Assembly: GCF_005221305.1 (NCBI RefSeq)
Contig: NZ_CP039887.1
Location: forward strand, 372,001 to 436,000
Direction: 5' to 3'
From: Neisseria subflava
Lineage (GTDB): Bacteria > Pseudomonadota > Gammaproteobacteria > Burkholderiales > Neisseriaceae
Length of the DNA: 64,000 bases
In this document: piece by piece, positions 1 through 8,049 of the stretch
Position numbering within the stretch: position 1 is the stretch's first letter
Layout: the number at the start of each line of letters is the position of its first letter
Position numbers and translations under genes: made by a program
The notes under the pieces: model-generated
Seen by the model: only the letters and a program-made list of their open reading frames with translations
Database searches by the model: none
What the model was told of the DNA's origin: nothing

Positions 1-1210
1 TGATGTCAAACAGGCGGCTGTCCACTTCTTCGCGTGTCCAAGACAGGCGGATGGCGTTTTGACTCATTTCCAAACCTGAAGTCGCTACGCCGCCGGCGTT
101 GGAGGCTTTGCCTGGAGCGTAGAGGATGCCGGCTTTGATAAATTGTTCGACTGCGCCTAAAGTTGACGGCATGTTCGCACCTTCGGCAACCACATAGCAA
201 CCGTTGGCCAGCAAGATTTTGGCAGCGTCTGCGTCCAATTCGTTTTGGGTGGCGCAAGGCAGGGCGACTTCGGCCGCAATGTTCCACGGTTTTTGGTTTT
301 CAAAGTATTGCAGGCCTTGTTCTTTGGCGTAAGTGGCCACGCGTTCGCGGCGTACTTCTTTCAGCTCGATCAAAGCGGCCAATTGCGCTTCGGTCATGCC
401 GCTGTCAGGGAAGAGGACAAAGCCGTTGGAGTCGGAAACGGTCAATACTTTTGCACCCAGTTGGATGGCTTTTTCGGCAGCGTATTGCGCCACGTTGCCG
501 GAGCCGGAAATCAATACGCGTTTGCCTTCGATGCTGTCGTTGCGGGTTTCCAACATAGCTTGGGCAAAATACACGCAGCCGTAGCCGGTGGCTTCAGGGC
601 GAATCAGGCTGCCGCCCCATTCGAGGCCTTTGCCGGTCAGGACGGAAGCAAATTCGTTGCGGATTTTTTTGTATTGGCCGAACAGATAGCCGATTTCGCG
701 GCCGCCTACGCCGATGTCGCCGGCAGGGACGTCGGTGTCGGCGCCGATGTGGCGGTAGAGTTCGGTCATAAAGGCTTGGCAGAAGCGCATTACTTCGGCA
801 TCGGATTTGCCTTTAGGATCAAAGTCGGAACCGCCTTTACCGCCGCCCATAGGTAGGGTGGTCAGCGCGTTTTTGAAGACTTGTTCAAAAGCGAGGAATT
901 TCAACACGCCCAAATCGACGGTAGGGTGGAAGCGCAAGCCGCCTTTGTAAGGGCCGATGGCGGAATTCATTTGGATGCGGTAGCCGCGGTTGACTTGGAC
1001 TTGGCCTTTGTCGTCCATCCAAGTGACGCGGAACATAATCACGCGCTCCGGCTCAACAATGCGCTCAAGCAGGCTTTGTTGGGTGTATTTCGGGTTTTTC
1101 GCCAAAAACGGATCCAAACTCATAAACACTTCTTCAACGGCTTGATGAAAGGGTTCTTGGTTGGGGTTGCGTTGTTTGAGATTGGTAAATAGAGTGTTCA
1201 GGTCGGTCAT
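1..1210 (-). CDS. gdhA: NADP-specific glutamate dehydrogenase, C-terminus cut by window edge
   Basis: The protein makes glutamate from 2-oxoglutarate and ammonium (reversibly) in the cytoplasm. Reading from the ATG at 1208-1210, about 403 residues are visible of a family that is usually about 445 long, so only the last ~40 are missing. The substrate-binding lysine motif PYKGGLRF is at ~88-95 and the catalytic MGGGKGG is at ~121-127. A dinucleotide-fold SGSGNVAQYA follows near 240. The start has a good AGGAG ribosome site 7 bases upstream and sits ~40 bases below a recognisable sigma70 promoter. The hexameric bacterial NADP type is strongly indicated by the conserved N-terminal block. The frame is intact throughout. 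Confidence 0.97.
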   Translation of the reverse strand, partial: MTDLNTLFTNLKQRNPNQEPFHQAVEEVFMSLDPFLAKNPKYTQQSLLERIVEPERVIMFRVTWMDDKGQVQVNRGYRIQMNSAIGPYKGGLRFHPTVDLGVLKFLAFEQVFKNALTTLPMGGGKGGSDFDPKGKSDAEVMRFCQAFMTELYRHIGADTDVPAGDIGVGGREIGYLFGQYKKIRNEFASVLTGKGLEWGGSLIRPEATGYGCVYFAQAMLETRNDSIEGKRVLISGSGNVAQYAAEKAIQLGAKVLTVSDSNGFVLFPDSGMTEAQLAALIELKEVRRERVATYAKEQGLQYFENQKPWNIAAEVALPCATQNELDADAAKILLANGCYVVAEGANMPSTLGAVEQFIKAGILYAPGKASNAGGVATSGLEMSQNAIRLSWTREEVDSRLFDI

Positions 1211-1625
1211 TTTTCTACTCCTATTGAGTGAGATATTTCAATATTTATGTTTTGAAATATAGCCGTAAAAATTTTACTTGCCAAGAAAAATTTTGCCTAG
1301 ATTGTTGACATTATTTTTTTACTAAGTTGTAAAAATGGAATTATATTTTAAATTTAACTAGAAATATTCAAATATATTTTATAAAATAGATTTTATAAAA
1401 AATAAAATTCTAATCATTTAAATTGGAGAATACTGAAAAATTTTTTTGTAAAAATTTAATTCAGCTCAAAAATTTCTGTAAATTAGTGCGGAATTGTCAA
1501 AATTGTTAATGAGTGTACTACGCGAATATGGGGAAGGTCGCCCCATTGAAGACAGAGAGGCAGGCCGTCTGAAAATTCGGTACAATACACAAGAAATTCC
1601 CACAACACATACATTAAGGAAACAC
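1211..1625. other. A+T-rich divergent intergenic region gdhA/thyA
   Basis: This 415-base stretch holds the gdhA promoter on the minus strand. On the plus strand TTGACA at 1305-1310 has only a weak -10 (TGTAAA, 17-base spacing). Near thyA a TACAAT at 1581-1586 lies just after a single AG-DUS (1562-1573), without a good -35. Nothing here looks coding; an in-frame upstream extension of thyA crosses the DUS and lacks a ribosome site. Confidence 0.6.
1256..1284 (-). promoter_or_regulatory. sigma70-type promoter of gdhA
   Basis: Reading the minus strand, TTGGCA (1279-1284), a 17-base spacer and TATATT (1256-1261) precede the gdhA start by about 46 bases. An 8-base inverted repeat (ATATTTCA at 1233-1240 and TGAAATAT at 1253-1260) overlaps the -10 and the likely transcription start, so it could be an operator; no regulator is assigned. 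Confidence 0.7.
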
Positions 1626-2420
1626 ATGAAAGCCTATCACGACCTTATGCGCCATGTTCTCGACAATGGCATCGACAAATCCGACCGTACCGGCACCGGC
1701 ACGCGTTCCGTGTTCGGTTACCAAATGCGTTTTGATTTGAGTGAAGGCTTTCCGCTGTTGACCACCAAAAAACTGCATCTGCGCTCGATTATTCATGAGC
1801 TGCTTTGGTTTCTCAAAGGCGATACCAACATCAAATACCTGAAAGATAACAACGTTTCCATTTGGGACGAATGGGCGGATGAAAACGGCAATTTGGGCCC
1901 GGTTTACGGCTACCAATGGCGCAGCTGGCCCGCACCCGACGGCCGCCATATCGACCAAATTGCCAATGTGGTTGAACAAATCAAAAAAAATCCCGACTCG
2001 CGCCGTCTGATTGTATCGGCATGGAATCCGGCTTTGGTCGACGAAATGGCCTTGCCGCCTTGCCACGCGCTGTTTCAGTTTTACGTTGCCAACGGCAAGC
2101 TGTCCTGCCAGCTTTACCAACGCAGCGCCGATATTTTCCTTGGCGTGCCGTTCAATATCGCCAGCTATGCATTGTTGACCATGATGATGGCGCAAGTGTG
2201 CGGCTTGGAAGCCGGTGAGTTTATTCATACGTTTGGTGATGCGCATTTGTACAGCAACCATATCGAGCAGGCCCAGCTGCAATTAAGCCGCGATTTCCGA
2301 AGCCTGCCGACCATGAAAATCAACCCTGAAATCAAAGACTTATTTGCCTTCAAATTTGAAGACTTCGAGTTGGAAGGCTATGATCCGCATCCGCACATCA
2401 AAGCAGCCGTATCGGTGTAA
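1626..2420 (+). CDS. thyA: Thymidylate synthase
   Basis: It converts dUMP to dTMP using 5,10-methylenetetrahydrofolate, supplying dTMP for DNA synthesis. The 264-residue product is exactly the usual length of the enterobacterial enzyme. The catalytic cysteine lies in LPPCHALFQF at residue 146, the same number as in E. coli. The phosphate-binding RRLIVSAWNP (126-135) and QRSADIFLGVPFNI motifs are also present. The start at 1626 was chosen because MKAYHDLMRHVL is the family's N-terminus and AAGGA stands 5 bases upstream. The gene is monocistronic, closed by a DUS hairpin terminator. Confidence 0.98.
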   Translation: MKAYHDLMRHVLDNGIDKSDRTGTGTRSVFGYQMRFDLSEGFPLLTTKKLHLRSIIHELLWFLKGDTNIKYLKDNNVSIWDEWADENGNLGPVYGYQWRSWPAPDGRHIDQIANVVEQIKKNPDSRRLIVSAWNPALVDEMALPPCHALFQFYVANGKLSCQLYQRSADIFLGVPFNIASYALLTMMMAQVCGLEAGEFIHTFGDAHLYSNHIEQAQLQLSRDFRSLPTMKINPEIKDLFAFKFEDFELEGYDPHPHIKAAVSV

Positions 2421-2434
2421 TTCAAATTAAAAAT

Positions 2435-2468
2435 AAAAAGGCCGTCTGAAACTTCAGACGGCCTTTTT
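2435..2468 (+). terminator. DUS inverted-repeat terminator after thyA
   Basis: Sixteen-base arms built on AG-DUS (2435-2450 and 2453-2468) with A-rich and T-rich flanks form a strong intrinsic terminator. Confidence 0.9.
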
Positions 2469-2554
2469 ATTTGATTTGAGTTGTCAGATTTTCTCTCAAC
2501 GGATAAGCGTATTTCCGTTAAAATACGCCTTCTTTTCCAATTCGAAACATTGCC

Positions 2555-5500
2555 ATGCGTCTTACCCACATCAAACTCTCCGGCTTCAAATCTTTTACCG
2601 ACCCGACCACGATTCATGTGCCGGGGCAGCTTGTTGCGGTTATCGGGCCGAACGGCTGCGGCAAGTCGAATGTGATTGACGCGGTGCGCTGGGTGTTGGG
2701 CGAGGCTTCGGCGAAGCAGCTTCGCGGCGAGAGTATGCAGGACGTGATTTTTAACGGTGCGGCGACGCGCCGTCCTGCGCCGAGGGCTTCGGTGGAGCTG
2801 GTGTTTGACAACAGCGACCACAGTTTGCAGGGCGCATGGGGGCAGTATGCCGAGGTGAGCATCAAGCGGCAGCTGACGCGTCAGGGCGAATCGACTTATT
2901 TCATCAACAATCAGACCGTGCGCCGCCGCGACATTACCGATTTGTTTTTGGGTACGGGCGTGGGCGCGCGCGGTTATGCCGTTATCGAGCAGGGGATGAT
3001 TTCGCGCATCATCGAAGCGCGGCCGGAGGAGTTGCGCGCCTATATCGAGGAGGCGGCGGGCGTGTCCAAATACAAGGAACGCCGCAAGGAGACGGAAGGC
3101 CGTCTGAAAGACACGCGCGAGCATTTGCAGCGTTTGGGCGATTTGCAGAACGAATTGGCGCGTCAGGTGGAAAAGCTGGAAAAACAAGCGGAAACCGCCG
3201 AACGCTACAAATCCCTGACCGCGCAGTTAAACCGCCAGCAGGATTTGCTCGATTACGCCCAATGGCAGCAATCGCTTGCCGCCGCCGACAAGGCGACCGC
3301 GCAGCATCAGTCTTTGCAGGCGCAGCAAGACGAAACCGCCGCTCAGGTTCAGGCGTTAAACGACGAAGTACACGCCTTGCAGACCGCCGAGCAGTCGCAG
3401 CAGCAGGCGGTACACGAATTGAGCAACAAACGCGGCGTGTTGCGCGAGCAGATTGCCCGTTTGGAAGAACAAATCCGCCATCAGCAAAACCTGCACCAAC
3501 GCATCGAACGCGACAAACAGGCGGCGCAGGCGCAGATGCAGCGCATCCATCAGGAGCAGCAGCAAATCCGTGTGCAGCTTGAAGAAAACGAGTTGCAGGC
3601 CGAAGAGAAGCAAACCGAATTGGCGGAATGGGCGATGCAGGTTGCCGAACACGAAGAGCGTCTGCCCGAATTGGAAGAAGCCCAAGCCACGCTCAACGCC
3701 GCCTTCCAAACCCAGCAGGACGAGGCAAACCGTATCCGCCGCGAACTGGCGTTGAAGCAGCAGCAGCTTGCCCATGCCGAACAAACCGTTGCCAAGCACG
3801 AAGAGCGCAAAGGTCGTCTGAAACAGGAAAACCAAGCCCTGAACCTGCCCGACGAAGCCGAAACCGCCGCCGCGCAGGAAGCCGCCGCCTTGTTGCAAAG
3901 CCAGCAAGAGCATTACGAAGAACAAATCATTGCCGCCGAAGAAGCCTTACACGCCGCACGCGAGGCGTTTCAGACGGCCTCAAACCGCTTCCAAAGCCTG
4001 AAGCAGCAACACATCACCTTGCAGGCGCAGCAGCAGGCGTTGTCGCAAATCCTGTCGCAACAGCAGGAAGCCGCCGACTTCTGGCAGGCAACCGACCACG
4101 CTGCCGCGCCGCAACTGTGGCAACACATCACCGCCCCCGCCGAGTGGCAACACGCTTTGTCCGTCATCCTTGCCGAACGCCTGCACGCCCGTAGCGTGCC
4201 GTCTGGCTTCGTTCCCCCCGTGCCGTTGCCGCAAGGGCAGGCGGCATGGCTTTCAGACGACCTCTCCGGCGGCATCAAAAAATCCCTGCCCGTACAGGCA
4301 TTGCTGAACCAAATCCAAGCGCAGCCGCCGTTTCAGACGGCATTGCACCACTGGCTCGACGGCGTATTGTGTGCGCCCGATTTGAGTTACGCTCTCGCGC
4401 ATCAAAGCGATTTGGGCGCGCATCAAATCTGGCTCACGCCCGAAGGCCATCAGGTCGATAAAGTCAGCGTCCTGCTCTATGCCAAACCTGCGCAGGAAAG
4501 CCTGATTGCCCAAAAAGCCCGTCTCGACGGCATCGCGTCCGAACTGGAAAACCTCGCCCCCGAACTTTCCGCCGCCGAAGCCGCGTTCAAACAGGCCGAG
4601 GCTGCCGTGCGCTCGTCTGAAACGCAGCACAAAAACCTGATGCAGCAGCAACAGCAGCACACGCGCCAATACAGCCAGGCGCAGCAACGCGCCGCCGAAC
4701 TCTTGGCACGCACCAACCAAGGGCAAATCCGCCGCGAACACATCGCTCGCGAACTGGCGCAGTTGGCGGAAGAGCAGACCGTGTTGCAACACACGTCCGA
4801 CGGTCTTTCAGACGACATCGTTACTTTGCAGGAAGCCGCCGCCGAACTCGAACACCAGCAGCAAACCACCGCGCACAGCCGCCAAGAGCAGCAAGGTCGT
4901 CTGAAACAGGCGCAGCTTGCCCTGTTGGAAGCCAACCGCCAATACGGGCTTGCCGAAGTCGCCGTCCACAAGCTCAACCAGCAAAAACAAAACTACCAGC
5001 AGCAAATCGCACGGCTCGAACAGCAAACCCTGGACTGGCAGGAACGCCAGCAAGAGCTTGCCCTCGCCTATGAAACCGAGTTCCAAAACGACGAGCAGCA
5101 CATCAAGCTCGACGAGCTGACCGAAGCCGTACACACGCTGGACGAAGAATACATCGCCGTGCAGGAAAAACTCGCGCAGATTCAGGAACAGGGCAGGGAG
5201 CAATACGCCCGCGTACAAACCCTGCAAATCAAGCTGCCGCAGCTTCAGGCCGCCACCCAAACCGCCCTGTTGCAGCAGCAGGAAGCCCTGATCAACGCCA
5301 AACGCTACCATCAAAACCTGACCGAACGCGCTGCCGATCTGGATGCGCTCGAAGCGTTGGCGAAAGAATCGCCGAAAGTATTGAACAGCAGCATCGGCAG
5401 CCTTACCCAGCAAATCGAAGCACTCGGCGCCGTCAACCTCGCCGCCCTGCAAGAACTCGAAGAAGCGCGCGAACGCGACGGCTACTACCGCAGCCAGAGC

Positions 5501-6040
5501 GAAGACGTACAGGCAGCCATTACCCTTTTGGAAGAAGCCATCGCCCAAATCGACGACAAAACCAAAGCGCGCTTCAAAGAAACCTTCGACGCCGTCAACG
5601 GCAAAGTCCAAACCTTCTTCCCGACCCTGTTCGGCGGCGGCGAAGCCACCCTCAAAATGATAGGCGACGACCTCCTGACTGCCGGCGTGTCCATCATGGC
5701 GCGCCCGCCCGGCAAGAAAAACAGCACCATCCACCTCCTCTCCGGCGGCGAAAAAGCCCTCACCGCCATGAGCCTCGTGTTCGCCTTGTTCAGCCTCAAC
5801 CCCGCCCCCTTCTGCCTTCTGGACGAAGTCGACGCCCCGCTGGACGACGCCAACACCTCGCGTTTCTGCAACCTGGTCAAAGAAATGTCGGCGCAAACCC
5901 AGTTCCTCTACATCTCCCACAACCGCCTGACCATGGAAATGGCAGAGCAGCTCGTCGGCGTAACCATGCAGGAAAAAGGCGTCTCACGCGTCGTCGCCGT
6001 GGACATCAAGCAGGCGTTGGAAATGGCGGAACCGAATTGA
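2555..6040 (+). CDS. smc: Chromosome segregation ATPase SMC
   Basis: SMC is a dimeric ATPase that, with ScpA/ScpB, extrudes and organises chromosomal DNA; scpB is in this window at 30296. The 1161 residues are typical. Walker A GPNGCGKS is at 31-38. Two long Gln/Glu/Ala-rich coiled coils (roughly 170-480 and 660-1000) flank a hinge. The ABC signature LSGGEKALTAMSL and Walker B FCLLDEVDAPLDD are near the C-terminus. The gene is much richer in G+C than its neighbours (37 of 60 bases at 4741-4800). Besides AG-DUS at 3096 it carries two copies of the other dialect, AGGTCGTCTGAA, at 3810 and 4893, which suggests mosaic ancestry. No frameshift is seen. Confidence 0.97.
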   Translation: MRLTHIKLSGFKSFTDPTTIHVPGQLVAVIGPNGCGKSNVIDAVRWVLGEASAKQLRGESMQDVIFNGAATRRPAPRASVELVFDNSDHSLQGAWGQYAEVSIKRQLTRQGESTYFINNQTVRRRDITDLFLGTGVGARGYAVIEQGMISRIIEARPEELRAYIEEAAGVSKYKERRKETEGRLKDTREHLQRLGDLQNELARQVEKLEKQAETAERYKSLTAQLNRQQDLLDYAQWQQSLAAADKATAQHQSLQAQQDETAAQVQALNDEVHALQTAEQSQQQAVHELSNKRGVLREQIARLEEQIRHQQNLHQRIERDKQAAQAQMQRIHQEQQQIRVQLEENELQAEEKQTELAEWAMQVAEHEERLPELEEAQATLNAAFQTQQDEANRIRRELALKQQQLAHAEQTVAKHEERKGRLKQENQALNLPDEAETAAAQEAAALLQSQQEHYEEQIIAAEEALHAAREAFQTASNRFQSLKQQHITLQAQQQALSQILSQQQEAADFWQATDHAAAPQLWQHITAPAEWQHALSVILAERLHARSVPSGFVPPVPLPQGQAAWLSDDLSGGIKKSLPVQALLNQIQAQPPFQTALHHWLDGVLCAPDLSYALAHQSDLGAHQIWLTPEGHQVDKVSVLLYAKPAQESLIAQKARLDGIASELENLAPELSAAEAAFKQAEAAVRSSETQHKNLMQQQQQHTRQYSQAQQRAAELLARTNQGQIRREHIARELAQLAEEQTVLQHTSDGLSDDIVTLQEAAAELEHQQQTTAHSRQEQQGRLKQAQLALLEANRQYGLAEVAVHKLNQQKQNYQQQIARLEQQTLDWQERQQELALAYETEFQNDEQHIKLDELTEAVHTLDEEYIAVQEKLAQIQEQGREQYARVQTLQIKLPQLQAATQTALLQQQEALINAKRYHQNLTERAADLDALEALAKESPKVLNSSIGSLTQQIEALGAVNLAALQELEEARERDGYYRSQSEDVQAAITLLEEAIAQIDDKTKARFKETFDAVNGKVQTFFPTLFGGGEATLKMIGDDLLTAGVSIMARPPGKKNSTIHLLSGGEKALTAMSLVFALFSLNPAPFCLLDEVDAPLDDANTSRFCNLVKEMSAQTQFLYISHNRLTMEMAEQLVGVTMQEKGVSRVVAVDIKQALEMAEPN

Positions 6041-6049
6041 GGTAAGAAC

Positions 6050-6118
6050 AAAGGCCGTCTGAAAGAATGAGGAAGAAATCTATAATTTCATCTTCCCATT
6101 TTTTCAGACGGCCTTTTT
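6050..6118 (+). terminator. DUS inverted repeat between smc and the convergent gene
   Basis: AAAGGCCGTCTGAAA at 6050-6064 pairs with TTTCAGACGGCCTTT near 6102-6116. The ~38-base loop contains an inner GGAAGA/TCTTCC stem. It lies between converging genes and could end transcription in both directions. Confidence 0.75.
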
Positions 6119-6133
6119 GTATTGGATAAAGTG

Positions 6134-6643
6134 TTATTGTTTTGAAGTATTATCTTTGGCGCGTTGAGGCTGCCCCGAGCGTTGGTTGCTGCGGTTGACG
6201 GCATCACGCCATGCTTTGCGTTCCGCTTCGATTTTCGCGGCTACTTCGTGAACCATGGTTTCTTGTTTTTTGATGGCCGGCTCTTCCGGTGTGTTATCGG
6301 AAAAGTGGAGGCCGTACCACAAGGTGGCGAAAATGCCGCAGACGAAGATAACGGCAATCAGGCCGATGATGGCTTGTTTGCCGGCGAGGGGTTTTTCAGG
6401 GGGCGGGACGAGGACATCAAAGCAGTCGGCGCAATCGAGGGCGAAGCAGACGTTTTCGGCTTCTTTGCGGCCGCGTCGGCCTTCTGTGATGTTGAAGGAG
6501 ATGTGCTGCCCTTCGGCCGGAAGGCGGGTAAGGGTGGTGAAGGCGGCAAGGGCAAGAAAGATTTCTTGGCCTGTGTCTTCTATGGTAGCGGCGCCGAAGC
6601 CGCGCTTGCTGTTCCAGCGAGTAATCGTTCCGTAATAGCGCAT
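6134..6643 (-). CDS. Cold-shock-domain protein with a single membrane helix
   Basis: The first ~65 of 169 residues form a cold-shock (OB-fold) domain: YYGTITRWNSKRGFGAATI carries the RNP1-like KRGFG, and EIFLAL corresponds to RNP2. A linker with two cysteine pairs follows (CFALDCADC, ~67-75). One hydrophobic helix spans about residues 90-112 (AIIGLIAVIFVCGIFATLW). The charged tail (KIEAERKAWRDAVNR) may be helical. Cold-shock domains bind single-stranded RNA or DNA. Here the domain would sit at the membrane, probably on the cytoplasmic side, but the function is unknown. It is monocistronic; the start at 6643 gives the canonical domain N-terminus. Confidence 0.8.
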   Translation of the reverse strand: MRYYGTITRWNSKRGFGAATIEDTGQEIFLALAAFTTLTRLPAEGQHISFNITEGRRGRKEAENVCFALDCADCFDVLVPPPEKPLAGKQAIIGLIAVIFVCGIFATLWYGLHFSDNTPEEPAIKKQETMVHEVAAKIEAERKAWRDAVNRSNQRSGQPQRAKDNTSKQ

Positions 6644-6750
6644 AATGTATGTGGGGATATTATTATAGGTAACAGTTTTTCTTTGGACTGATTTTAAATC
6701 AAAAAGTTTGGTTATTGTCTTAATTTTACACTAGATTTGTCTTGTTGAAG

Positions 6751-6780
6751 CAGGCCGTCTGAAGGATTTCAGACGGCCTG
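6751..6780 (-). terminator. DUS hairpin terminator of the glycosyltransferase gene
   Basis: Thirteen-base DUS arms (CAGGCCGTCTGAA and its complement) with a 4-base loop lie just after the minus-strand glycosyltransferase stop. Confidence 0.8.
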
Positions 6781-6792
6781 TATGGTTTATGC

Positions 6793-7962
6793 CTACTTAT
6801 TAAGCACTTTTTGGAAGGTGTTGATCAGGTGTTGCGCAATGGCACGGCTGCCGAATTGTTGCAGGCAATCTTGGCGTAAACGGACGGGATCGTAGTTGGC
6901 ATGGTTTTCGTAGAGGGTGAGCAATGCTTTGGTCAGCTCCGGTATGTTTTCAATTGGCACCAGCAGGCCGTTGTCGGAAGTGACGATGGATTCGGGGCCG
7001 CCGCAACGTGTGGCGATAACGGGCAAACCTTGCGACAGTGCTTCGATATAGACGACGCCGAAGGTCTCGGTACGGCTGGCGAGGACGAATGCGTTGCTGT
7101 GGCGCATGAGGTCTAGGGTTTGGTCGGTGGTCAATGCGCCGGTAAAGGTAACGGCGTGGTTGATACCTAAGTCGCTAGCCAGTTGTTTCAGACGGCCTTC
7201 TTCTGCGCCGCCGCCGCCGATTTTGAGTTTGAGCTGCGGATAGGTTTTGAGTGCTTCGGCAAAAGCAGGTAGGAGCAGGTCGTGGCCTTTAAGGTGGCGC
7301 AGGTGGGAGACGCTGCAGAAGGTGAAGTCTTGATTGTTTTTTTCGGGGAACTCGAAATCCTGTTCAAAATTGCCGCCCAGCATATTGGGCAGGTATTGCC
7401 AGTCTGTACCGGCGTAGGTTTTTTCGAGAATACGGCAGAAATCACGGCTGACGGCGAACCGTGCCGCGCTGTGGCGCACGGCTTCGTGCATGGACGGCCA
7501 TTGGTTTTTGCGGACAAGGCCGCGTGAAATGGCGCTGCTGTGTTCGGTAATCACATAGGGAACGCCGTATTTTTTGAAGATGGCGCAGGCCAAAATGCCG
7601 GCGTAGTTGACGCAGTGGGCATGAATTACGTCGGGTTTGCCGTTGTCAGCGATATAGGCTTCAAAAGCTTTCATGCCTGCGTTGACCCAGCGGATGCGGT
7701 CGATGTCGACAACCGGGCAGCGTGGGAAGAAATACATGCTGTCGTAGGCGTAAGTGTTGAGTCCGCCTTGCTGATGGCGGCGCAGGCCGTAGAAGCGCGA
7801 GAAGATGGTTTTCGGCTGGCTTCTCAAGTAGCGGAACATGGGCACGACCATGCCGATTTTCATGCCTTCGCGTTGCAGGGCTTGGGCTTGGAGACGGAAA
7901 AAGATTCCGTCCACGTCGGTTTCGGAAGAAGGATACCAAGAGGGGATAACGACAATATGCAT
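6793..7962 (-). CDS. Glycosyltransferase family 4 (GT-B fold)
   Basis: This 389-residue enzyme should transfer a sugar from a nucleotide donor to a surface-glycan or lipid-linked acceptor. The N-terminal half starts with HIVVIPSWYPSSETDVDGIF, the acceptor domain. The C-terminal half has the GGGGAEEGRL loop and the donor-site ExxxxxxxE element in ETFGVVYIEALSQGLPVIAT, diagnostic of GT4 (glycosyl transferases group 1). No signal peptide or membrane segment is seen, so it is likely peripheral on the cytoplasmic face. It stands alone between terminators, not in a capsule or LOS cluster, so donor and acceptor cannot be inferred. Confidence 0.85.
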   Translation of the reverse strand: MHIVVIPSWYPSSETDVDGIFFRLQAQALQREGMKIGMVVPMFRYLRSQPKTIFSRFYGLRRHQQGGLNTYAYDSMYFFPRCPVVDIDRIRWVNAGMKAFEAYIADNGKPDVIHAHCVNYAGILACAIFKKYGVPYVITEHSSAISRGLVRKNQWPSMHEAVRHSAARFAVSRDFCRILEKTYAGTDWQYLPNMLGGNFEQDFEFPEKNNQDFTFCSVSHLRHLKGHDLLLPAFAEALKTYPQLKLKIGGGGAEEGRLKQLASDLGINHAVTFTGALTTDQTLDLMRHSNAFVLASRTETFGVVYIEALSQGLPVIATRCGGPESIVTSDNGLLVPIENIPELTKALLTLYENHANYDPVRLRQDCLQQFGSRAIAQHLINTFQKVLNK

Positions 7963-7993
7963 GATGTGTTTTTTATGGAAGTAGGTAACGGCG

Positions 7994-8034
7994 AGGCCGT
8001 CTGAAAAGAAAAGATATCTTTCAGACGGCCTTTT
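7994..8034 (-). terminator. DUS hairpin terminator of pmbA
   Basis: DUS arms at 7994-8006 and 8019-8031 end, on the minus strand, shortly after the pmbA stop. They separate pmbA from the glycosyltransferase gene. Confidence 0.8.
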
Positions 8035-8049
8035 GTATATTTAGTTCAA

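Noticed and set aside
1494..1625. Upstream in-frame extension of thyA
   Set aside because: It reads through a DUS, has no ribosome site, and ThyA from 1626 has exactly the standard 264 residues.
4808..5920. 370-residue open frame on the minus strand inside smc
   Set aside because: Antisense shadow of a G+C-rich coding gene; low-complexity translation, no ribosome site, smc on the other strand is unambiguous.
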